Origin: Roseibium salinum
GTDB taxonomy: Bacteria > Pseudomonadota > Alphaproteobacteria > Rhizobiales > Stappiaceae
Assembly: GCF_026240905.1 (NCBI RefSeq)
Contig: NZ_JAPEVI010000003.1
Location: forward strand, 1,426,001 to 1,490,000
Length of the DNA stretch: 64,000 nt
Direction: 5' to 3'
Shown here: in pieces, positions 18,533 to 25,414 of the stretch
Position numbering within the stretch: the first letter of the stretch is position 1
Layout: each line of letters begins with the position of its first letter
Notes under the pieces: model-generated
Told to the model about the DNA's origin: nothing
Databases searched by the model: none
The model's input: the letters and a program-made list of their open reading frames with translations, nothing else
Position numbers and translations under genes: made by a program

Positions 18533-20533
18533 TCACTGAACGCTCAAGATATCCGCGATAACAACCCGGTACTCCTCGAGATCGCTGCCTGCCACCGACT
18601 GCGACGCATCCGCGCCGGTTTCCATTTCAAAGGCCAGCGGGTCGGTCGGCTCGCCGCGCTGGCGGATCTCGAAATGCAGATGCGGCCCTGTCGACAGGCC
18701 TGTCGTGCCCACATAGCCGATCAGGTCGCCGGCCTGGACGACAGATCCCATTTGAATGCCGTCGCCATATTCGTGCATGTGCGCATAGCGGCTGGAGATG
18801 CCGTCCTTGTGGGTCAACTCGATAAAATTGCCGTACCCGCCCCTGACGTCGCGATAAGTGACCTTGCCGGAGAATGCAGCGCGGATCGGTGTCCCTGTCG
18901 GAGCGGCCCAGTCGACACCGGCATGGAGCCGCTGGGTCTTCTTGATCGGGTGGAAACGCATGCCGAACTTCGATGTCAGAACGCCCTTGACCGGAACCAG
19001 CATTGCCCCGGACAGGCTGACCTTGCCGCCCTCGCTGACACAGGCGAAACCGCGGTTCCCCGGCGCCTTCAAGACATAGCAGCGGACGGACCATTCATCG
19101 CCTCTGCGCACTCCCGCAAAGAGCACCCTGCCCCCGCCCCGCTTCTCGTCCCGGGGAACGTCGGTGAAGACGAGGGTGAACCGTTCGTCGGGTTTGATCG
19201 CACGCTTCAGATCCGTCGTCGGCGCCAGATAGGCAATCGCCTCGCCCACGATCGACGCAGGAACGGCATTGCGGACCGCGGTCGCGTAGAGCCCGTCGAT
19301 CAGGCGGTGGCTCTTGGACGACGCTGTGTCCGAACCGGACGCGGCATCATCTGACGCGATCTTATCCTGCGCGATGGTTTTTCCGAACCAGGGATCAGCG
19401 CCGTGCACGTAGGCCGGCCCGTCCCGCGACAGGGAAAAGGCGGCGGTTCCGGCGTAACCTTCACTGGAATAGAACGACACCTGAACCGGCCGGTAATAGT
19501 CGCCGATGCGGCCGACCTTGTTGGGCATCCTGATGCCGCGCACCGCGATCTTGTCGCCCGCAACAAGATCGCCTTTCTGGAACTCGCTTTCGGCAAATTC
19601 GAGCAACGGTTTGAGCACGTCCTCGTCGAAGCCGGCTTCCTTCAGAAACGTTTCAAGCGTCTGCGCCTCGGTGATCTCGGTCCGGACTTCGATGCGGCTT
19701 GGACCCTGGCCGATCGGGCGTTCGGACAAAAAGAGGTTCAGCGTATCTGTCGGCGGCTTCAGAAAAACCGGAAGGTCGGGCGACTGACCCTGCGACGCCT
19801 CGCTGTCTTCTTCAACCACGATGCCGTCCGCATCCTCGCCGCCGCCGAAATTGCCGAACTGGAAGTCCGCCTCGCTGCCGGGAGCACGGATCACCAGGTC
19901 ACCGCTGTCGTCCAGCATCTGGCTGTCCAGGACATAGGCGTTGGCTGCCGGCAGGACCGCGGCGTCGTTCGTTCCCGTGGATGCGGGCACCGGACGTTCG
20001 GACAGTTCTATCCGCCGGGCCGCGGCACCGGCGCTCAGCAGAACCGGATCGCCGGCGAGCGGGATGACCGCCGAGACCGCCATGTCGTAAAACGGGTCGG
20101 CGGGAATATCGAGTTCTTCGTCATTGACAAGTTCGGCAGTGTTTTCGAGCGGATCAGCGGGTGCCTGCGTCTCCGCTTCCTCTTGCTGCTCCGCCTCGCG
20201 CGGAGGGCCTTCCGGCTCCCCGGTCAATTGGGCGCTCTGGTCTCCGGCAAGCTCTTGGGGTGGAGACAGCGAGATCGCGCCGGACAGGATCAGATGGGCA
20301 ACGCCGCCGACGCCGGCGCCCAGGACGAGGCAACCGGCAGCCAGGGCGGCATAAAGAACCACTGGAGAGCGCTTCTTCCCGGGAGTCCGGGCAGGTTTCG
20401 ACGGCTGGTCCGGACGCTTCTTGCCGCCGCCTTCCGACGAACCGGGCTTTTGACCGGACGGCCGGATGACAGTCCGGTCAAATTCAGGGCGATGTGCACC
20501 GGGATTTTGATTGTCAGGCCACTGAGCCATCAT
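18533..20533 (-). CDS. Membrane-anchored M23 (LytM-type) peptidase with TssL-like cytoplasmic tail
   Basis: A 666-residue protein. Residues 1-55 are a cytoplasmic, Pro/Lys-rich tail containing D-R20-T21-V-I-R-P25. Residues about 57-85 form a transmembrane helix. An acidic linker is followed by a LysM/OapA-like region (about 285-335). A C-terminal M23 domain has intact zinc motifs: H537-x3-D541, H585 and H618-L-H620. It should cut peptide cross-links in periplasmic peptidoglycan. The tail motif matches K-T-I-V-R-P in the TssL tail of the same locus, suggesting recruitment by the FHA protein (inference). Paired ATGs at 20533 and 20530 are both possible starts. It is separated by 174 bp from the upstream cyclase gene and converges on tssH. 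Confidence 0.9.
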   Translation of the reverse strand: MMAQWPDNQNPGAHRPEFDRTVIRPSGQKPGSSEGGGKKRPDQPSKPARTPGKKRSPVVLYAALAAGCLVLGAGVGGVAHLILSGAISLSPPQELAGDQSAQLTGEPEGPPREAEQQEEAETQAPADPLENTAELVNDEELDIPADPFYDMAVSAVIPLAGDPVLLSAGAAARRIELSERPVPASTGTNDAAVLPAANAYVLDSQMLDDSGDLVIRAPGSEADFQFGNFGGGEDADGIVVEEDSEASQGQSPDLPVFLKPPTDTLNLFLSERPIGQGPSRIEVRTEITEAQTLETFLKEAGFDEDVLKPLLEFAESEFQKGDLVAGDKIAVRGIRMPNKVGRIGDYYRPVQVSFYSSEGYAGTAAFSLSRDGPAYVHGADPWFGKTIAQDKIASDDAASGSDTASSKSHRLIDGLYATAVRNAVPASIVGEAIAYLAPTTDLKRAIKPDERFTLVFTDVPRDEKRGGGRVLFAGVRRGDEWSVRCYVLKAPGNRGFACVSEGGKVSLSGAMLVPVKGVLTSKFGMRFHPIKKTQRLHAGVDWAAPTGTPIRAAFSGKVTYRDVRGGYGNFIELTHKDGISSRYAHMHEYGDGIQMGSVVQAGDLIGYVGTTGLSTGPHLHFEIRQRGEPTDPLAFEMETGADASQSVAGSDLEEYRVVIADILSVQ

Positions 20534-20707
20534 GACACCTTGGCTGGGCGCTTTCAGCCTGCGCCGGTCGCATGATCATGCCGGATGAAACACGAAGATG
20601 CAAAACCGGATCATAGAGTTTTTCCGTGAGCCATGTCTGTTCCACTTCCCCAAGGACTCCGGTCTCCCGCGTCTGTTCCGAACCGCCCGCTTCATGAGCA
20701 CTGACTG

Positions 20708-22642
20708 CTAGCGCGGAAAGTTCAAGAGCTTTCCCGATCCGCTCTTGGAGCTTCCATCCGGCGCTGCTTCGGTATTTTCCATATACATCTCGGGAACGTC
20801 CAGCGTGAACACGGTCAGATCGGTGCTGAGGCCCCGTAACTGGCCCGTCCAGATTTCCTTGATGGGATAAGAGCGGGGAAGCCTGTCGGCGACGGACTGG
20901 CTGACGGCCAGCCGGACCTTCTTGTCCTTTGCAACGGCTTCGATCCGGCTGGCGGTATTGACGGTGGTACCCATGACGGTGAACGACCGGCGGTGTTCGC
21001 CGCCGATATCTCCGACAAGCACCGGCCCGGCATTGAGCGCAACGCGCAGGTCGAGAGACTTCTGGCCGGTAATCGATCTCATGTGATCCAGAAGGTCGAC
21101 GATCTCGCGGGCACTGTCCACCGCCGCCTGCTCCGGGTTTTCGACCGTGTTTGGCGCATTCCAGACGGCCATGACCGCATCGCCGATATATTTGTCGATG
21201 TAGCCCTGATGCCTGGTGATCACCTGGCCGATGGCGTCGAAACAGGAATTCACCACGCGGACCACATCCCGATCCGCCAGGGTCTCGGACATCTTGGTGA
21301 AGCCGACGATATCGATGAAGGCGACGACGACCTGCCGCGTGTCGCCGCCGAGTTCAGGCAGTTGCTCCGACTGAGCCATGCGCTTGATGACATCCGGCGC
21401 CAGATAGTGACCGAAGAGGCGCACGAGCGAACGCTGCCGGCGCTGGAGAATGCCGACCTTGCCGACGCCAGCGGCAACCATTGCGCTAACGCATGCAACC
21501 GGCGCCACGCCCGGCGCGAGCAGCAGCCCGTAGTCGAGGCCTGCCAGAGAGAGGCCGAGACCGAGCGCAACGCCGCCCGCGGCCACCAACGGCATGGCAA
21601 ACAGCGGCAGGAACAGCGCGGCGAGCGCCCCGGCTGCGGCAAATCCGAAGGCCAGGACCTGAATGACGCCAGGTGGCGGTGCGACCGCCATTCTGCCGGA
21701 CAGTGCCGAGCCGACGAGATCTGCAAGAATGAAGACGCCGGCGGTTTCGGACTGAACCCAGGGCCGGCCGCTCTCGCCGGTTTCGGACATTTCCAGCGGA
21801 AAATGCGGCAGGAACCGATCGGAATAGAGATGCTCGTCCTCGTATGGCAACAGACCCCCGAAAAGCACAATTCGCCCTTCGACAAAGCGTCTCAGCTTTT
21901 CCTTGCCCGCCTCGGTTTCCTTCATGTTCAGAACGTCGAGCAGAGACATGTAGGGAACGGAGGTCGCAAGTCTCCAGGAGGGAACCGCGGTGTATTCCTG
22001 CGAAACCTCGGCGCCCGTCATTGCGATCAGGGCATCGATGAGTGCGGGCGATTGCGAAAGAGGTGGATGGGGAAGATGGCGGCGCACCACCCCGTCGTTT
22101 TCCGACGAGATCGTTACCGACCTGACACCGCCGGCGCCCGCAGCCGCCGTAAAGGAGCGGTGCGGCACACCGATTTCGGTGTGTGCAATGAATACCTTGC
22201 CCCTGTTCTGATAGAGGAACCGCTGAAATGGCTGGTCAAAACCCTTCAGGCGCGCTTCGCCCGTTACGGGATCGACAAAGGCGTCCGCGCTATATGCAAA
22301 AACAAAGTCGTAGCCGAGTGCGGTAGCGCCGGCGTCGAGAACCGCCTGGCCGGCTTCGGCGAAGACCGGGGCCATGAGGACGCGGGGCACCGGTGCGAGC
22401 CGTTCGGAGTCCAGTGCCGTCCGGTCCAGACCGATCACCGCCACCGGCGCAGGAACGGTGTCCTGCGGATCCCTCATAAGGGCCCGGATCTGAAACAGGC
22501 GGTCTATGACCCAGCCTTCCCAGATGGCCCCTTGCGCGGACAATCCGATAGCGATGCCGGCACTGACCGCGACAGATGCGATGACGGCTAAAAGCGTCTT
22601 CCGGCCAAAGGCTGCATCCGCAAACCGGCCGCCGAATGTCAT
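20708..22642 (-). CDS. CHASE2-domain class III adenylate/guanylate cyclase
   Basis: A 644-residue protein. The first transmembrane helix is at about 15-38, the periplasmic CHASE2 sensor domain at about 45-310, further helices at about 325-395, and the class III nucleotide cyclase domain at about 435-610. The metal-binding aspartates are present: D444 in F-I-D-I-V-G-F-T and D488 in Y-I-G-D-A-V-M-A-V. CHASE2 domains sense extracytoplasmic signals of unknown chemistry; the cytoplasmic output would be cAMP (or cGMP; substrate not proven). The start overlaps the stop of the exported-protein gene by ATGA, so the two are translationally coupled. CRP-type sites upstream suggest the product feeds back on its own operon. 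Confidence 0.92.
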   Translation of the reverse strand: MTFGGRFADAAFGRKTLLAVIASVAVSAGIAIGLSAQGAIWEGWVIDRLFQIRALMRDPQDTVPAPVAVIGLDRTALDSERLAPVPRVLMAPVFAEAGQAVLDAGATALGYDFVFAYSADAFVDPVTGEARLKGFDQPFQRFLYQNRGKVFIAHTEIGVPHRSFTAAAGAGGVRSVTISSENDGVVRRHLPHPPLSQSPALIDALIAMTGAEVSQEYTAVPSWRLATSVPYMSLLDVLNMKETEAGKEKLRRFVEGRIVLFGGLLPYEDEHLYSDRFLPHFPLEMSETGESGRPWVQSETAGVFILADLVGSALSGRMAVAPPPGVIQVLAFGFAAAGALAALFLPLFAMPLVAAGGVALGLGLSLAGLDYGLLLAPGVAPVACVSAMVAAGVGKVGILQRRQRSLVRLFGHYLAPDVIKRMAQSEQLPELGGDTRQVVVAFIDIVGFTKMSETLADRDVVRVVNSCFDAIGQVITRHQGYIDKYIGDAVMAVWNAPNTVENPEQAAVDSAREIVDLLDHMRSITGQKSLDLRVALNAGPVLVGDIGGEHRRSFTVMGTTVNTASRIEAVAKDKKVRLAVSQSVADRLPRSYPIKEIWTGQLRGLSTDLTVFTLDVPEMYMENTEAAPDGSSKSGSGKLLNFPR

Positions 22643-23325
22643 TTCACGATGACAACTGCGGTTTTCCGGCCGACCTGGTCCGGATCGATGGTGAACTTGC
22701 GCATGACCACGCCATAGTCCGGGGCCTTTCCTTGCAGAAACAGCTCGACATCGACCGCTTCATCTTCCGTTTCCCGTTCCGGCATGTCGGTCAGGATATT
22801 GTCCAGGACGTCAAAACGTTTTGGCTCACCGCCTTCAAAGGACACGAAGACAGTGTCGTATTCCTCCCGGAGCTTGTCGTCGAAGCGCAGCATCAGCGAA
22901 GCCGCCTTCTTGTTGTCGAGCGTCAGGCCGCGCAGTGTGACCGTCAGGCCCTTGTCCGCTTCTTGTGAAGCCGACCCGCTCTCTGCCTGAAGACAGTTGC
23001 CGTCCCTGAGAACTTCCTGCTCGCCCCCCTCCAGTTCAAAACCGGAAGACGACACGGAGAGAACCCCCGATTTGACGCGAACCTCCTGGCAAGCGGCATA
23101 GTCGAGAAGATCGATATGGCCGGATGATCCCAGGTCCACCACGTCGCCCGGCATCAATTCCGCAAACGCGGACACGTCGATGTTTTCGGATTTGTCCAGA
23201 ACCAGTGCAATCGGGCCGGCGAGCGCTGAGCCGGGCATCAGGGCTGCACCCATTGCAAGGGCCGCCGCTACTCCGCCGAACTGCAAACTTCGTGGGACAC
23301 GGTGGCGTTTAAGCGAATGTATCAT
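22639..23325 (-). CDS. Exported protein of unknown function coupled to the CHASE2 cyclase
   Basis: A 228-residue protein with a Sec signal peptide (basic start, G-V-A-A-A-L-A-M-G-A-A-L-M-P-G-S-A-L-A-G cleavage near A-L-A/G). The mature part is acidic and beta-rich, with two cysteines (C-Q-E-V-R and N-C-L-Q) that could form a disulfide. It contains G-D-V-V-D-L-G-S-S-G and a C-terminal T-A-V-V-I-V-K. I do not recognise a family. ATGA overlap with the CHASE2 cyclase suggests it works with the periplasmic sensor domain, for example as ligand-binding partner (inference). It has its own predicted CRP-type promoter. Confidence 0.75.
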   Translation of the reverse strand: MIHSLKRHRVPRSLQFGGVAAALAMGAALMPGSALAGPIALVLDKSENIDVSAFAELMPGDVVDLGSSGHIDLLDYAACQEVRVKSGVLSVSSSGFELEGGEQEVLRDGNCLQAESGSASQEADKGLTVTLRGLTLDNKKAASLMLRFDDKLREEYDTVFVSFEGGEPKRFDVLDNILTDMPERETEDEAVDVELFLQGKAPDYGVVMRKFTIDPDQVGRKTAVVIVK

Positions 23326-23399
23326 GGCTTACTCCCAAGCTTTTGATCCGGTCACCGTGCGATCCTTCGTCGGATCTCGCCCCGGTGTTTCATGATCCG

Positions 23400-23441
23400 T
23401 TTATACCAGAGAAACGCTATGCCAGTGTGGTTATGGTCACA
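23400..23441 (-). promoter_or_regulatory. CRP-type site and extended -10 before the exported protein-cyclase pair
   Basis: On the minus strand TGTGA-N6-CCACA (23441-23426) matches 9/10 CRP half-site bases. An extended -10, TGG-TATAAA with the hexamer at 23405-23400, is centred 31 bp downstream, the same spacing as at tssB. It lies 101 bp before the exported-protein ATG. Confidence 0.5.
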
Positions 23442-23484
23442 TAAAAGAGTTTTGGACAGCAACAGGATAAGCGCTTCCCGCGCC

Positions 23485-25107
23485 TCATCCGGCAGGCTGC
23501 GTGTAGACCGCGGCAATGCCGACAGCATCGGCGGATTCCTCGATCAGGTCCAGCACACCTGGCAGGAGTTCGGCGCCCAGCCGTTTCCCGTCGAGTGCGG
23601 ACAGAACACCGACAAGCTGCGGCATGGGGCCGGCCGAGCGCACCATGACGATATGATCGGCTCCAAACGGCAGCGCAGCCCTCAGGTTGAGAACGTAGGG
23701 CTCACCCGCTTCGACCGACGTGTCCTTGCCGAGCGGGTCCGCCTTGCGGTTTGGGGCAAGCAGGCGCAAGGTGCCGTCCGCTTCCAGTCCGAAGACGGCC
23801 ATGTAACCGCCTTGGTCGGATGTAAGGCCGACCTTGAACGGCGAGCCTTCCGGGATGTGTCCGACGGAAGGCTGCAGCTTCCCTTCTATGGGCTTCAGGT
23901 TCAGGGAGAGAGCGTAGAGATCCGAGAGAAAGACCCATTTGGTGACCACATCGGCAAAGCCGTCGGCATTGTTTGCGCCGTTCCTGAGCACCACGTCGCC
24001 GAACTTGGTCAGCACATCCCCTTCTTCGACGTCCCAATAAAGATCCGCGCTCCCGTCGTCTGTGACTTCCAGACGTTCCCTGTGCTGCCGGGACAGCTTT
24101 TCGAGAATCGGACCGGCCGTGCTGGTGCTTGCGGCAAGTGTCAGCACGTTGCCGTCGCGTTGCAGGATGTCGTCCTTCACCCTTGGAAGCACGGCCGCGC
24201 GCGTTTCCCCGCCGATGGTGAGGCTCGGCGACTGCCGCCCTTCCGTCGCCACCCGGACGGTTTCGCGCAGGAAGACGCCCAGTTCCTCCATGGAGATACC
24301 ACCGTCCTTGTCCAGGTCGGCACGGCCCTCAACCCCGCGCGCAAAGGCCCAGCTCAGGGCGCCGCGCGGCTGTCCGGCGATAACAAGTTCGGGAATCACC
24401 TGGCCGTCGATCGTCGCGCCCGCATAGATCACATTGGGCAGTTCCTGCAGGTCCTCGCCGGTCCCTTCCGAATTTGCCAGAACCGGGTGCAGCGGCTGCG
24501 AGCGCAGCACGTCGTTTTCAAAGGGCGGCAGGCTCACCAGCCGGGTACCGAGCCGCGTGATCCGAGGATCTATGGACCTGGTCATCGTGCCGGAATGGCA
24601 GCTGTCGGCAAGAACGAGCACGCTGCGCCCTTCGGCTGCCTGTAACATGGCCGCCATGTCGTCATCCCGGAGCCTTTCCCCGTTCCCCGGAGCCGTGACG
24701 TCGAAACCGGCGAGCAGAAAGACCTCGTCCAGTCCGTCCTCTTCCGATCCCTCCGCCCATTCGGCTTCCTGCGCCCCGTGTCCGGCATAGGACAAAACGA
24801 GAATATCGTCTTCGGCAGATCTGGAAACGAGCTCCTGCCAGGAAGACAGGACGGCGGCGCGCGAGGCATCACCATCGAGAAGCATGGTGAGGTCGCTGAC
24901 GCCTGCAGCCCTCAGCGTTTGCGCAATGTCCTGCGCGTCATTGACCGCGCCCTTGAGCGGCGACACGTGCTCATAGGCATCGATGCCGATAACCAGCGCG
25001 CGCCATTCTCCGGCCATGGAGGAGACAGAAAGGGGCAGCAGGCAAAGGCCGCCGAGGGTCGCCATCGCGATCCAGCGTCGCCCCCTGGTCCAGGACTTGT
25101 GGTACAT
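23485..25107 (-). CDS. Exported caspase-family (C14) protease with an EF-hand
   Basis: A 540-residue protein with a signal peptide (residues about 10-32). A p20-like caspase domain begins W-R-A-L-V-I-G-I-D-A-Y. It has the catalytic dyad H110 (S-Y-A-G-H-G-A) and C170 (L-A-D-S-C-H-S-G). Residues 264-275 are a textbook EF-hand loop, D-L-D-K-D-G-G-I-S-M-E-E, suggesting calcium control as in many metacaspases. The C-terminal ~240 residues resemble the DUF4384-type domain often attached to bacterial caspases (tentative). It lies 27 bp after the small lipoprotein gene and 159 bp before the exported-protein gene, all co-directional. It is probably periplasmic. Substrates are unknown. Confidence 0.9.
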   Translation of the reverse strand: MYHKSWTRGRRWIAMATLGGLCLLPLSVSSMAGEWRALVIGIDAYEHVSPLKGAVNDAQDIAQTLRAAGVSDLTMLLDGDASRAAVLSSWQELVSRSAEDDILVLSYAGHGAQEAEWAEGSEEDGLDEVFLLAGFDVTAPGNGERLRDDDMAAMLQAAEGRSVLVLADSCHSGTMTRSIDPRITRLGTRLVSLPPFENDVLRSQPLHPVLANSEGTGEDLQELPNVIYAGATIDGQVIPELVIAGQPRGALSWAFARGVEGRADLDKDGGISMEELGVFLRETVRVATEGRQSPSLTIGGETRAAVLPRVKDDILQRDGNVLTLAASTSTAGPILEKLSRQHRERLEVTDDGSADLYWDVEEGDVLTKFGDVVLRNGANNADGFADVVTKWVFLSDLYALSLNLKPIEGKLQPSVGHIPEGSPFKVGLTSDQGGYMAVFGLEADGTLRLLAPNRKADPLGKDTSVEAGEPYVLNLRAALPFGADHIVMVRSAGPMPQLVGVLSALDGKRLGAELLPGVLDLIEESADAVGIAAVYTQPAG

Positions 25108-25134
25108 GAATGTCTCTTCAACTCTGGATGCTGC

Positions 25135-25401
25135 TCAGCCCCATCCGCTGTCACTGCCACCGCCTGGGCCACCACCACCGCCGCCACCGCCGCTACCGCC
25201 ACTGTCATTGTCACGAAGGGACGGATCGTTGATGGGATCGTATACGGGTGCTGTTGTGGTTGTTTTCGCTTTTGTCTTGGCCGGCGCGACATAAGGCTTC
25301 GTGGTAACCGGCTGAATATTGCGTGGTTGCTGTAGCTGGCAGCCCGTCATCAACAATGTGGTCAGGCCCGCAACGGGAATCACATAAAATAGCGAACGCA
25401 T
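25135..25401 (-). CDS. Small glycine-rich lipoprotein between the caspase genes
   Basis: An 88-residue protein. A lipobox L-M-T-G-C21 follows a short hydrophobic segment, predicting a lipid-anchored mature peptide of 68 residues. The mature chain is Thr/Pro/Lys-rich, then ends in a poly-glycine/serine tail with terminal D-S-G-W-G. AGGGAGAG precedes the ATG. It is 13 bp from the caspase-Sel1 gene and 27 bp from the EF-hand caspase gene, so it is certainly in the same transcript. Family unknown. The flexible tail could be a substrate or tether for the neighbouring proteases (speculation). Confidence 0.8.
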   Translation of the reverse strand: MRSLFYVIPVAGLTTLLMTGCQLQQPRNIQPVTTKPYVAPAKTKAKTTTTAPVYDPINDPSLRDNDSGGSGGGGGGGGPGGGSDSGWG

Positions 25402-25414
25402 GATAACTCTCTCC

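Noticed and set aside
25135..25210. Poly-glycine codon run as a tandem DNA repeat or CRISPR-like array
   Set aside because: It is the low-complexity Gly tail of a small lipoprotein with no regularly spaced repeat unit.
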